In this document: piece by piece, positions 50,225-57,591 of the stretch
Numbering within the stretch: the stretch's first letter is position 1
Layout: every line of letters begins with the position of its first letter
Made by a program: the position numbers and the translations under genes
From: Anaerolineae bacterium
GTDB lineage: Bacteria > Chloroflexota > Anaerolineae > 4572-78 > J111
Length of the DNA: 57,591 nucleotides
Direction: 5' to 3'
Assembly (NCBI GenBank): GCA_023382535.1
Contig: JAHDWA010000061.1
Location: 1-57,591 of the forward strand
The notes under the pieces: generated by a model
Databases searched by the model: none
The model's input: only the letters and a program-made list of their open reading frames with translations
What the model was told of the DNA's origin: nothing

Positions 50225-50695
50225 TCAATCATCTCCTGGGTGATTTTTGGCCCGGACTAAAAATATGGGACAGGGCGCTGCCTGTAACACTTTTGCAGCC
50301 ACACTGCCATAAACCCATCGGCTTAACCCGGAGCGGCCATGCGTGCTCATGACGATGAGATCAACCGCTTCAGTTTCAGCCACCTTCAAAATTGCCTCGG
50401 GAACAAATCCCTCTAAGACCAAATACCGGCACTTTAACTTCGCCAATTGCAATCTCTTCTGCCAATTAATTATATATTCTTTCACTTCTTTTTCAACCTG
50501 TGCCTGTAAATCAAGCTGGTAATCATAAGCTACACCGGCCATTGCCGGATAAAACTCAACCGGCATTGCGACTGGTTGGCAGACTCTGGCCAAGATAATC
50601 TCACTATCAAAATGTCGAGCCAGCGCCTCGGCGTGAGGGAGGGCCAATTCTGATAAAGCTGAGCCATCAAGCGGTACCAGAATTTTTTGATACAT
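50225..50695 (-). CDS. UspA-family universal stress protein
   Basis: 156 residues, a single Usp domain in the cytoplasm. N-terminus KILVPLDGSALSE and, near the C-terminus, the ATP-binding motif STHGRSGLSRWVYGSVAAKVL (GxxGx9GS type) and CPIFLVR. The intact motif suggests an ATP-binding Usp. ATG follows AGGAGA. It starts 18 bases downstream of the HMA-like gene and probably forms an operon with it and with DUF2207. Confidence 0.92.
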   Translation of the reverse strand: MYQKILVPLDGSALSELALPHAEALARHFDSEIILARVCQPVAMPVEFYPAMAGVAYDYQLDLQAQVEKEVKEYIINWQKRLQLAKLKCRYLVLEGFVPEAILKVAETEAVDLIVMSTHGRSGLSRWVYGSVAAKVLQAAPCPIFLVRAKNHPGDD

Positions 50696-50713
50696 GATTT
50701 ATCTCCTTTCCGC

Positions 50714-50956
50714 TTAGGTGGAGAACTTTTTAAGCAGGGCCGCATCAATTTGTCGCAAGGGACAGCCTGCTTTGGCCATGGCCTGAGTTAAATCCAGAAA
50801 ACCCACCCGGTTCTCATCAAAGAGAATCTGGACTGACTGGTTTTCCAAATTAATTTTAAGCTCGACAATCCCTGTCAGCGGCTCGAGCACTTGCTCTAGA
50901 TTGGCGGCAACTTCCTCGGTCAGGGTAGGCACATGAAGGGCTTCAAATTCCAGCAC
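50714..50956 (-). CDS. Small HMA-fold protein lacking the CxxC metal site
   Basis: 80 residues. The beta-alpha-beta-beta-alpha-beta pattern of heavy-metal-associated domains is clear: FEALHVPTLTEEVAANLEQVLEPLTGIVELKINLENQSVQILFDENR, then LTQAMAKAGCPL. The usual CxxC in the first loop is replaced by PTLT, so canonical copper binding is unlikely. Start: GTG at 50956, 7 bases after GAGG; a TTG at 50959 is also possible. It may be a protein-binding adaptor or a degenerate metallochaperone. It is co-oriented with uspA. Confidence 0.75.
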   Translation of the reverse strand: MLEFEALHVPTLTEEVAANLEQVLEPLTGIVELKINLENQSVQILFDENRVGFLDLTQAMAKAGCPLRQIDAALLKKFST

Positions 50957-51240
50957 CAAACTACCTCACACGATTAAATAGAGTGAATTAAAGTATTCTT
51001 TTGATGAGGCAAAACAGAGTTTACGGCAGGTAAAGTATAGTCTCTAACAGTAAGCATAAGGGGAAACACCTTAAACTGATAGTGACACATGTCATCTTCT
51101 ACCATGACGATTGTAATTTACTCTACATATTGGAATCATGTTGGCAGGAAGGATCTACAGTCAACAGTCCGGGTCGTCCGCCGACCATTTGTCCACCCGG
51201 CGCAGGGCTTTCTGCAAGGAGTGAATCACTTCCTCATTAA

Positions 51241-51518
51241 AGTGATACCGATCCGGCTACGATTATTCTTGGTTGGGAAACGGCTCATACGATGCAACAG
51301 CGTACTGTGCAAGCGGTAGATCGTTTAGTGGAGAACGATAATGGCACTCTAAATATTGCTCTTGTATCTCACGGAGTAGTAACAACGCTGTATCTTTGCC
51401 ATCTAAAGGGGGTCAAATTAGTGAGAAAGAGGGACAGCCTGGGGCACGCGGAGGAAATTACTATTGCTTTGAGGCAGAATCGAAATCCCTGCACGGCTGG
51501 CAGCAAATTGACGGGTAA
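51241..51518 (+). pseudogene. Histidine-phosphatase superfamily remnant with a frameshift
   Basis: One frame (51250-51430) encodes ILGWETAHTMQQRTVQAVD and then ALVSHGVVTTLYLCHLKGV, matching the C-terminal half of histidine phosphatases, with the second catalytic His in VSHG. After about 51431 the matching frame shifts: QPGARGGNYYCFEAESKSLH and GWQQIDG, then TAA at 51516-51518. The N-terminal half, including the RHG motif, is missing. The remnant lies between the HMA-like gene and the DevR-like regulator. No functional product is expected. Confidence 0.65.
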
Positions 51519-51533
51519 AATCTTTTACCCGTC
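51510..51533. other. 11-bp perfect inverted repeat after the pseudogene
   Basis: GACGGGTAAAA (51510-51520) and TTTTACCCGTC (51523-51533) pair perfectly with a 2-base centre. It overlaps the old stop codon of the remnant and lies 67 bases past the end of the convergent regulator gene. It may be a former terminator or a binding site. Confidence 0.6.
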
Positions 51534-51599
51534 AAAGCCAGGCAACAGGCAGATCTTAAGTAAATTGTCGGCGGTAAGCGGCTTAGTTGGGGGTAGGAA

Positions 51600-52247
51600 T
51601 CACTCTACGGCCTTTAAGAAATCATCTAAATTATGGCGTACTGCGTATGCGGTGGCTTCTGCCCGGTTTGACAAGCCCAATTTATCCAGAATGTTACTGA
51701 CATAGTTCCGAACGGTTCCTTCACCCAGGTACAGGTTGGCGGCGATCTCGCGGTTAGTTTTGCCCTGGGCAATCAGAGCTAACACTTTTAATTCACGGTC
51801 CGACAAATCGGAAAAAGCCTCAGACCGGGCCGAGTCACGCAACCTGGCCAAAACCTGGCCGGTAATGCTGGGGTCGAGCATGGCATCCCCCCGAGCTACT
51901 GTCTCAATCGCCCGGATTAAGTCATCATTGCCCACCTGTTTGAGGACATACCCCACAGCGCCCGCCGAAATAGCATTAAACAGCAAGTCATCCTCGGCAA
52001 ATGAGGTCAGCATGATAACCTTGATTTCCGGATGATTTTTTACGATTTCCCGGCAAGCTTCAATTCCGCTGCCATCGCTGAGACGAATATCCATGACCAC
52101 CACATCAGGAACGTGTTCGTTAGCCTGTTGAATCGCCTGGGCCACACTGCCGGCCTCGGCGACAACCTGCCATCCCGGCTGGCGTGAAAGTAAATTATTC
52201 AGCCCCAGCCGGACTACTTCATGATCGTCTACTACCATAATCCGCAC
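51600..52247 (-). CDS. DevR/NarL-like response regulator
   Basis: 215 residues. Receiver: acidic pair in [10 protein letters not shown], phospho-Asp in [12 protein letters not shown], Thr in VIMLTSFAE, Lys in GYVLKQVG. The C-terminal LuxR domain contains [40 protein letters not shown], the DevR/DosR style. The start is GTG with GGAGG 9 bases upstream. It is divergent from the GAF kinase gene, with 113 bases between them that probably hold both promoters; shared orientation and family make it the kinase's partner. Confidence 0.92.
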   Translation of the reverse strand: MRIMVVDDHEVVRLGLNNLLSRQPGWQVVAEAGSVAQAIQQANEHVPDVVVMDIRLSDGSGIEACREIVKNHPEIKVIMLTSFAEDDLLFNAISAGAVGYVLKQVGNDDLIRAIETVARGDAMLDPSITGQVLARLRDSARSEAFSDLSDRELKVLALIAQGKTNREIAANLYLGEGTVRNYVSNILDKLGLSNRAEATAYAVRHNLDDFLKAVE

Positions 52248-52360
52248 AGAAAATCGCCTCCAAATTATTGCCTCTAATTATGGAGTCGTTTAGCTTCACT
52301 GTCAAATTAGCCCGAAATTCGTAAGTTTCAAATTCGGCTGTTTAATGATACAATAAGTAC

Positions 52361-53569
52361 TTGTCACCCAATGATCATCGTTTAGAAATGTTGGTAGATT
52401 TCAAGATGTCAGAAGATACGCAGCCGTTAGACCCGCAATTGAAAGCGTTGAGTGAGGCTACCCAGGCCGTCACTTCAGAGCTATCCCTGGAACAGGTCTT
52501 ACAAAGAATCGCCCAGGCGGCCCGCACCCTGATCAATGCCAAGTTTGCCGCTCTGGGCGTGCATGACGGGCATGGTCACTTGTCACGCTTTATTACCGCT
52601 GGCCTCGATCCGGCCATTCATCAAAAAATAGGCCCCTTACCAACCGGGTTGGGGTTACTGGGACATTTTCTGCACAAGGGCGAGTCGCTGATTGTCAACG
52701 ACATGGCTCATCACCCGGCTGCCGCTGGTTTTCCAAAGAATCATCCAATAATGAACAGCCTGCTGGGGGTGCCGATCTTTTCAAAAGGAGAGTTACTCGG
52801 CGCGCTTTATTTAACTGACAAACAAGACGGTTCCGAATTTACCGAAACCGACCGGCAGTTAATTGAAATGCTGGCGCTTCACGCCGCTATTGCTCTCGAA
52901 AACGCGCACCTCTATGAAAAAACTCAGCGTCTGGCCATATTGGAGGAGCGAGATCGCTTTGCCCGGGATCTGCATGATGGTATCATTCAGGCTATCTACG
53001 GGGTTGGCTTGATCCTGGACAATGCCAAGGCTCTTATTTCAGATGATAACGAAGTGGCTCGCGAACAAATTGATGTCAGTTTGAAAAGCATGGCTGTAAT
53101 TATCAACGACTTGCGCAATTACATTTTTGATTTGCGCCCGCAAGCTATCAAATCTAAAGGGTTATATGCCCGTTTGGAAGGATTAATTAAAGAGCTAAAA
53201 GTGAACACCCTGCTGCCTATCCAGGTAGAGATTGACCCGGATATTAATAGCTACGTCACTGATTTGCAGGCCAGCCATATTTTCCACATCGCCCATGAGG
53301 CGCTCTCCAATGCCGCCCGCCATGCGCGCCCCAAAAGAATCGCCCTGAGTCTCACCCGTCAGGATGATATTCTGACCCTGCGGGTTGAAGACGATGGGAA
53401 GGGCTTCGAACTGCCCAACACGGTGGCGCATGGCCATCATGGCCTGGCTAATATGTATAAGCGCGCCTCGATTATGAACGCCAATCTTCATATTGAGAGT
53501 ACCTCTCAGCGGGGCACCTCTCTGACGCTGACCCTGACCGGAGTGTCGAAACAGCCAGAACCGGCCTGA
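52361..53569 (+). CDS. DevS-like GAF histidine kinase
   Basis: Up to 402 residues and soluble. One GAF domain (about 40-190; AALGVHDGHGHLSRFITAGLD, SLLGVPIFSKGELLGALYLTD), HisKA_3 with LEERDRFARDLHDGIIQAIYG, and HATPase (HIAHEALSNAARHARPK, VEDDGKGFEL, HGLANMYKRAS). DevS/DosS proteins have two GAF domains, so this is a single-GAF relative. Start is uncertain: TTG 52361, ATG 52388 or ATG 52406. A TACAAT -10-like element at 52349-52354 makes the ATG choices more likely. Divergent from its regulator. Confidence 0.9.
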   Translation: MSPNDHRLEMLVDFKMSEDTQPLDPQLKALSEATQAVTSELSLEQVLQRIAQAARTLINAKFAALGVHDGHGHLSRFITAGLDPAIHQKIGPLPTGLGLLGHFLHKGESLIVNDMAHHPAAAGFPKNHPIMNSLLGVPIFSKGELLGALYLTDKQDGSEFTETDRQLIEMLALHAAIALENAHLYEKTQRLAILEERDRFARDLHDGIIQAIYGVGLILDNAKALISDDNEVAREQIDVSLKSMAVIINDLRNYIFDLRPQAIKSKGLYARLEGLIKELKVNTLLPIQVEIDPDINSYVTDLQASHIFHIAHEALSNAARHARPKRIALSLTRQDDILTLRVEDDGKGFELPNTVAHGHHGLANMYKRASIMNANLHIESTSQRGTSLTLTLTGVSKQPEPA

Positions 53570-53620
53570 AGACAGCCAATATGGATCGGATTTAGATCAA
53601 GATTCCAAGGAACAGGCTTA

Positions 53621-54292
53621 ATGACGAAACTTCCTTTTGACGCCATCATTTTTGACCACGATGGCACTTTGGTTGATACCGAACGCGCCGATTTAGAAAC
53701 CTGCCGTATTTTATATCAAGAGCATGACGCCCCCTTCTCTATAGATTACTGGGCTAAACATATCGTAGGCTATATGGGCGGTTATGACCGGGTGTTGAAT
53801 GATCTGACCAGCCGGAATGGTCACGGACCAACTCGGGCCCGGGTCTGGGAGCGTTTCAAAGAATTATGGGACATCACCTCTGAAAACGTCGAACTCATGC
53901 CCGGGGTAATTCCGCTCCTGGCCCAGTTGCACGCCGCCGGTTATCCTATGGCTGTTGCCACCGCTTCAGACCGGGAATGGGTCAAACGCTGGTTCACCCG
54001 GTTCGAGTTGTGGCCCTATTTCCAGGCTATCGCCACCGGCGACGATGTGGTTCACAACAAACCGGCTCCTGACGTTTATCTTTTTGCTGCTGCTCAACTG
54101 GGGGTTGCCCCGGAGCGCTGCCTGGTGTTTGAGGACTCCCTGCCCGGAGTGACCGCCGCCAAAGCCGCCGGTATGCGTGTTGTTGCTGTTTCCAGCCCGC
54201 ATACCAAACAACTGGATTACAGCATGGCCGACATGCTTATTGACACTCTGGAAACCGTGACCGCCGCATGGATTGAAACTCTAACTCTTTGA
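53621..54292 (+). CDS. HAD-family phosphatase (beta-phosphoglucomutase-like)
   Basis: 223 residues. Catalytic DxD in IIFDHDGTLVDTERAD near residue 13; motif II Thr/Ser in AVATASDREW; Lys in VHNKPAPDVYLFAAAQLG; motif IV in CLVFEDSLPGVTAAKAAGM. The helical cap between residues 20 and 90 is the beta-PGM type. It probably acts on a small sugar phosphate. It is 10 bases upstream of the GH35-like glycosidase, so a role in sugar handling in the same unit is likely. Confidence 0.92.
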   Translation: MTKLPFDAIIFDHDGTLVDTERADLETCRILYQEHDAPFSIDYWAKHIVGYMGGYDRVLNDLTSRNGHGPTRARVWERFKELWDITSENVELMPGVIPLLAQLHAAGYPMAVATASDREWVKRWFTRFELWPYFQAIATGDDVVHNKPAPDVYLFAAAQLGVAPERCLVFEDSLPGVTAAKAAGMRVVAVSSPHTKQLDYSMADMLIDTLETVTAAWIETLTL

Positions 54293-54302
54293 GGAGACAG
54301 CT

Positions 54303-56168
54303 ATGCCAACCTACTTTGAGTCTGCCACCGTCCCTCTTCTTGCGGCCGATTTTTCTTATTTTCGTGTGCCTCGAGAGAAATGGGAACTAATGCTGATCCG
54401 GCTGCGGCAGATGGGCGTCAACACGCTGATCCTGACCCTGCCGTGGGGTTTCCATGAAGCTGAGCCGGGCGCAGTTGACTTGACCGGCGCAACCAACAGC
54501 CGGCGAGATGGTGTTGGCCTGGTGCAGCTCTGCGCCGCGCTGGATTTTGTCTGTATCCTCAAGCCCGGTCCTTATACCGGCGATGGTGTGTTAGGTCGCG
54601 GCCTGCCCATCTGGCTGCTCCACCAGAGTGATGATCTGGAGGCTGCCCTGCCGGAGGCGGCGGGTCACTGGTTCACCGCTTTCAGCCGGACGCTCACCGG
54701 CCAGCAGTGGCCCCACGGCCCAATTGTCGCCCTGCAGATTGAGGGGGAGCCGGGGGAAGCAACTTCTCCGGCTCTTAGCCCCCAGCTTACCGAAGTCAAA
54801 TGGCCTATCTGGCTGCGCAAGCATTACGAGGGAATTGAAGCCTTGAATGCGGCCTATGGAACCGCCTACCGCACGATCAACCAGGTCAGTTTCCCCGCAG
54901 ATTGGGCAACAGCCAGCACACCTCAGGCCAAGGATGCCCGCAGTTTTCTGGAAACTGCCCGGCACGAGAGCCAGTCCAGCTACCGTCAAATCCTGCTCGA
55001 TCAGGGCTGGCAGGTGCCTATCTACCTCGCCGGGGAGGCCGGCCCGCCTCTGCAAAATTTTAACCTGACCCAGCCTGCTGACCTGACCGCTTTGAGCCTG
55101 CCTCAAAAGACGCCTAGCTCGAGCGCCTGGCTCAATCTCCAGCAGCCGATCCAGGTGGACCCCGACGCGGCTGATGTGGGGCGCGGCCCGGTCTGGGCGG
55201 CTGGCGCTCCCATCCGCACCGACGGCTCAGTCCGCCCCTCGTTCTGGCAGGTCCGGCAGCATCTATGGTCGCAGGCTATGCCGGAGGTGCAGCGGGATGA
55301 CCAGACCCTGCGGGTCGCCTGGAAAATTGGCGTCATTGTCACCCGCAGCGGCGACGCTGCCTTAAAGCTTGAGCTATTACCCAGCGCCAGAACGGTCTAT
55401 CGCTTGCGCTTTTCGGGAGAACTTGTGACCGACGATTCCCTAAAGGCCAGCCGGGGTAAACTGAGCGGCTTGTACGTGGCCGAAGATGCCGCAGGCCAAA
55501 CTGACCTGATTCTGCTCCTGAACGATGCAGCCGCGCCCCTGGGCGATTTTCCTCTAACCTATCTGAGCTATTTGCTAATTGCCCAGGCCCAGACGTTGAG
55601 CCGCAGTGCATCGCTGGCGGTTTCCCTGGCCGAAACTCTGGCCTCCGGCGAGACAAATCATCCTGCTGCTCCGGCCCGGCCCCCCAAAACCTCCTATATT
55701 TTAGAGGAATCACGGCGGGGTTTGCGGGAAGCGGATGCGGCGCTGCGCAAGGCGCTGGCTTCCATCAGCGCCCTGGAAGGCGGCTTTGCCACGATTCTGG
55801 GCAAAGAGACGCCCCAACCGGCGGCGACCTCGTTAGCTGTTAACCCGACCGTCTTTGAGGGCCAGGCGCGGGAGGTCCTGACCGAACTGGGCGCTGCCTG
55901 CGCCAAAATTGGACCATCGCTGCAAGCGGCGGCAGACGAGGTGCAGCGCACGGGGACTGCACCCACTGGCTTTACCGCAGTCCAGTACCAGCAAAGCTAT
56001 GCCCTGGCTACGGCAGCGGCTCGCGCCGCCCGCGAGCCGCTGCTCGAAATGATTGCTTTACTCCGCCTGGAGATTGCCGCCGAGCGGCTGCCCCTGGTAG
56101 CCTGGCGGGTTCACAACCAGGTGCAGGAACTGGCCGAAAGCCTGCGCTGGGGAGTACTGCGCGCGTAA
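54303..56168 (+). CDS. GH35-like beta-galactosidase family protein
   Basis: 621 residues and no signal peptide. The N-terminal 300 residues resemble the GH35/GH42-type TIM barrel: AADFSYFRVPREKWELMLIRLRQMGVNTLILTLPWGFHE, then CILKPGPYTGDG and IVALQIEGEPG, in the place of the acid/base Glu of GH35 (usually QVENEYG). IYLAGEAGPPL near residue 240 is a candidate nucleophile segment. The C-terminal 300 residues differ, with a beta-rich part and a helical end. Because the catalytic motifs are altered, substrate is uncertain. GAGGAG precedes the ATG, and the HAD gene is directly upstream. Confidence 0.72.
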   Translation: MPTYFESATVPLLAADFSYFRVPREKWELMLIRLRQMGVNTLILTLPWGFHEAEPGAVDLTGATNSRRDGVGLVQLCAALDFVCILKPGPYTGDGVLGRGLPIWLLHQSDDLEAALPEAAGHWFTAFSRTLTGQQWPHGPIVALQIEGEPGEATSPALSPQLTEVKWPIWLRKHYEGIEALNAAYGTAYRTINQVSFPADWATASTPQAKDARSFLETARHESQSSYRQILLDQGWQVPIYLAGEAGPPLQNFNLTQPADLTALSLPQKTPSSSAWLNLQQPIQVDPDAADVGRGPVWAAGAPIRTDGSVRPSFWQVRQHLWSQAMPEVQRDDQTLRVAWKIGVIVTRSGDAALKLELLPSARTVYRLRFSGELVTDDSLKASRGKLSGLYVAEDAAGQTDLILLLNDAAAPLGDFPLTYLSYLLIAQAQTLSRSASLAVSLAETLASGETNHPAAPARPPKTSYILEESRRGLREADAALRKALASISALEGGFATILGKETPQPAATSLAVNPTVFEGQAREVLTELGAACAKIGPSLQAAADEVQRTGTAPTGFTAVQYQQSYALATAAARAAREPLLEMIALLRLEIAAERLPLVAWRVHNQVQELAESLRWGVLRA

Positions 56169-56178
56169 TCGTTCACAC

Positions 56179-56571
56179 TTATCCTGGAAAGATGTACTCC
56201 ACTTCATCGAACGAATTGACGGCAAAGGCATAAAAAAAGCGTAAGAGAGTTTGGCCAGTATTGCGAATACCGTGGGCGGCATTACCTGGAATAAATACGG
56301 CTGTGCCGACTCCTACGGGATATTCAGTTCCGTCAATTGTCACCATCCCTTCGCCGGCCAACAGGTAATACAGTTCCGCCGGGGCGTGGCGATGCACTTT
56401 GAGCCGGTTGCCGGGCCTAATTTCGGCCACACCGGCGGTTAGAGCTTCAGTCGAGGTGCGCTCGGCGCTGAAAAGGGTCCGCCACTGCACTCGACCGTGC
56501 AGTTCATCATCCCAACCTTCTTCACAGCCGGCCGTATGCAAAATAACGGGTTTATTTTGAGTCATTGTCAA
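56179..56571 (-). CDS. Cupin-domain protein
   Basis: 130 residues. One cupin fold; motif 1 is in HRHAPAELYYLLAGEGMVTIDG near residue 60 and motif 2 in PGNAAHGIRNTG near 95, so His/Glu metal ligands are largely kept. The GGAG signal is better placed for a TTG at 56571 than for the ATG at 56565. It lies 15 bases after the hydroxyacid dehydrogenase gene on the same strand. Likely an isomerase or dioxygenase-type enzyme, or a small-molecule binder; the substrate is unknown. Confidence 0.85.
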   Translation of the reverse strand: MTMTQNKPVILHTAGCEEGWDDELHGRVQWRTLFSAERTSTEALTAGVAEIRPGNRLKVHRHAPAELYYLLAGEGMVTIDGTEYPVGVGTAVFIPGNAAHGIRNTGQTLLRFFYAFAVNSFDEVEYIFPG

Positions 56572-56586
56572 TTGTTTCTCCGGCCC

Positions 56587-57501
56587 CTACGTCGTCAGTG
56601 TTTCTGGGAAACCCGGGGCACGCAAGTCGGTGTTGAGCGCGTCCTCCAACAGCTTCACCACCTGCGACGACCAGGCATTGCCACCATATTGGGATCTGGC
56701 CCGGATGAATATCTGCTCTACCAAGCCCGCTAATTCCAGCGGTACGCCGAACTCGCGGCCGAGTTGGTGCGCCAGGTAAAGATCTTTGCAAGCCAGATCC
56801 ATAGTGAAGCCAATATTGTAGCTGCCATTCAAGATAACTTGACTTTCCGTCTCGTGGACAAAGCTATTGCCTGAACTGGCCTTGATAACTTCAAAGGTCT
56901 GGGCCAAATCGAGGCCGCCACGTTTAGCCAGCATCAACGCCTCGCCCGCCGCTACCAGATGAATAAAGGCCAGCATATTGGTTATGACTTTAATCACCGC
57001 AGCGCTGCCCAACGGGCCTATATGAAATACTTTGCCCCCCATCGCCTGCAGAGCAGGTAGATGCGCCTCAAAGATAGGGACATCACCCCCGACCAGAACC
57101 GTGATTTCTCCTGAAGCAGCTTTATGAACTCCGCCGGTCACCGGCGCTTCGAGGCAGGCAATGTTTTTTTCTGCCGCTAGTGCGGCCAGGCGTTTAAGCT
57201 CGTGCAGGTCATTCGTGCTCATATCAACCCAGGTGCCGCCGGGTTTAAGCCCCGCTAGAATGCCGTTTTCCCCGGTTACTACGGCGGTAACTGCTGCCGG
57301 AGAGGGCAGGCAGGTAAAAACGCTGTCTGCGGCCTCGGCAACCTGTTTGGGCGAGGCCGCCCAACCCGCGCCGGCAGCCAGCAGACCGGCTGCCGCTTCT
57401 TTGTAGAGATCATGCACCGTCACTTGAAAGCCGGCCCGAAGCAAGCTGCTGGCCAGATGCACTCCAAGATTGCCTACACCGATAAAGCCAAGTTTCATCA
57501 T
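56587..57501 (-). CDS. Beta-hydroxyacid dehydrogenase (3-hydroxyisobutyrate dehydrogenase family)
   Basis: 304 residues. N-terminal Rossmann motif KLGFIGVGNLGVHLASSLL; substrate-binding segment EAPVTGGVHKAASGEITVLVGG near residue 125; the catalytic Lys is probably in SAAVIKVITNMLAF near 175. Such enzymes oxidise 3-hydroxyisobutyrate, tartronate semialdehyde or related compounds with NAD(P)+. Start: ATG at 57501, 7 bases after AGAGG, rather than the upstream GTG-like codon at 57516. It is followed by the cupin gene and preceded after 11 bases by a cut gene, so it is part of an operon. Confidence 0.92.
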   Translation of the reverse strand: MMKLGFIGVGNLGVHLASSLLRAGFQVTVHDLYKEAAAGLLAAGAGWAASPKQVAEAADSVFTCLPSPAAVTAVVTGENGILAGLKPGGTWVDMSTNDLHELKRLAALAAEKNIACLEAPVTGGVHKAASGEITVLVGGDVPIFEAHLPALQAMGGKVFHIGPLGSAAVIKVITNMLAFIHLVAAGEALMLAKRGGLDLAQTFEVIKASSGNSFVHETESQVILNGSYNIGFTMDLACKDLYLAHQLGREFGVPLELAGLVEQIFIRARSQYGGNAWSSQVVKLLEDALNTDLRAPGFPETLTT

Positions 57502-57512
57502 TGGGTTTCCTC

Positions 57513-57591
57513 TCATTGATAAACCGGTCTATCCAACATATCCAGATGAAGCTCTTGGCCGGTGTAAGGATACCTGGCGGCAACTTCTTCG
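57513..57591 (-). CDS. C-terminal fragment of an unidentified protein
   Basis: A minus-strand frame enters from the right edge and ends with TGA at 57513-57515. The last 25 residues, in part TGQELHLDMLDRPVYQ, have a normal protein composition. It ends 11 bases before the dehydrogenase start, so it is very likely the upstream gene of that operon. Too little is present to name it. Confidence 0.55.
   Translation of the reverse strand, partial: EEVAARYPYTGQELHLDMLDRPVYQ

Larger units (their letters stand above)
50960..51599. other. Decayed intergenic region
   Basis: Besides the histidine-phosphatase remnant (51241-51518) and a hairpin (51510-51533), the stretch holds a short minus-strand frame from about 51253 to a TGA at 51161-51163. 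That frame encodes YHFNEEVIHSLQKALRRV followed by DKWSADDPDC, which has a protein-like composition but no start, so it looks like the end of a lost gene. From 50960 to 51160 nothing recognisable is seen. Confidence 0.5.

Noticed and set aside
51089..51319. 76-codon plus-strand frame at the start of the decayed region
   Set aside because: It overlaps the minus-strand fragment and the phosphatase remnant in the wrong frame; composition is not protein-like.
1..57591. CRISPR arrays, tRNA or rRNA genes
   Set aside because: No regularly spaced repeats of array type, no cloverleaf with acceptor and T-loop signatures, and no conserved rRNA segments were noticed; short or divergent cases could have escaped reading by eye.

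Overview
The window reads as a chromosomal segment of an uncultured, respiratory bacterium. Chloroflexota (Anaerolineae-like) is my best guess. The reasons are the GAF-rich soluble hybrid kinases, an atypical cbb3-type oxidase cluster, and a secreted protein ending in a FLPLL motif that I recall from Chloroflexota exoproteins. No rRNA, tRNA, CRISPR array or intact insertion sequence was recognised, so the phylum is an inference.

Layout. (1) Positions 1-7853, minus strand: a BMP-type solute-binding lipoprotein, a double-ABC ATPase, two permeases, FdrA, a DUF1116 (YlbE/YahG-like) protein and the start of a cyclase-family hydrolase. This looks like import and breakdown of a cyclic amide, ureide or nucleobase-like compound. 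(2) 7960-11494: an NmrA-like reductase (+), a second cyclase-family hydrolase (-) and an amidase (+), with a 400-base divergent leader between the last two that contains a terminator-like hairpin. (3) 11804-22527, plus strand: a cbb3-type oxidase cluster with a diheme cytochrome c, CcoN, a CcoO-like cytochrome, two small membrane proteins, a TauE/SafE-like protein, a CcoI copper ATPase, a MerE-like membrane protein, three unrecognised membrane proteins (one of 43 residues), a CcoG-like ferredoxin and an FGE/SUMF1-domain protein. (4) 22573-27214: a DHH phosphoesterase, two small unknown genes, an FmdB zinc ribbon and a 778-residue PEP-synthase-N-like protein. (5) 27285-39231, minus strand: a signalling island with a stand-alone winged helix, a lone receiver, two very large hybrid kinases, two smaller kinases and a LuxR-type regulator.

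(6) 39353-43379, minus strand: a secreted metallopeptidase-like protein, an RluE-like pseudouridine synthase and a MEMO/AmmeMemoRadiSam-B protein. (7) 43535-47422, plus strand: a three-gene operon of response regulator, solute-binding lipoprotein and Cache-HAMP histidine kinase, behind a good sigma70-type promoter. (8) 47635-50956: two small membrane/secreted proteins (one behind a perfect TTGACA-N17-TATAAT promoter), a DUF2207 protein, a UspA protein and an HMA-fold protein without CxxC. (9) 50960-51600: a decayed stretch with a frameshifted histidine-phosphatase remnant. (10) 51600-57591: a divergent DevR/DevS-like two-component pair, a HAD phosphatase with a GH35-like glycosidase, a cupin, a beta-hydroxyacid dehydrogenase and a gene cut by the right edge.

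The observations most worth a second look are the FdrA/DUF1116/cyclase/BMP-transporter operon, the hairpin-containing leader at 9736-10135, an 8-bp tandem repeat that supplies the stop codon of two unrelated genes in the same frame, in-frame repeat insertions in the copper ATPase, the solute-binding three-component system, the signalling island with its repeated coiled-coil motif, and several small proteins likely to be missed by gene callers.
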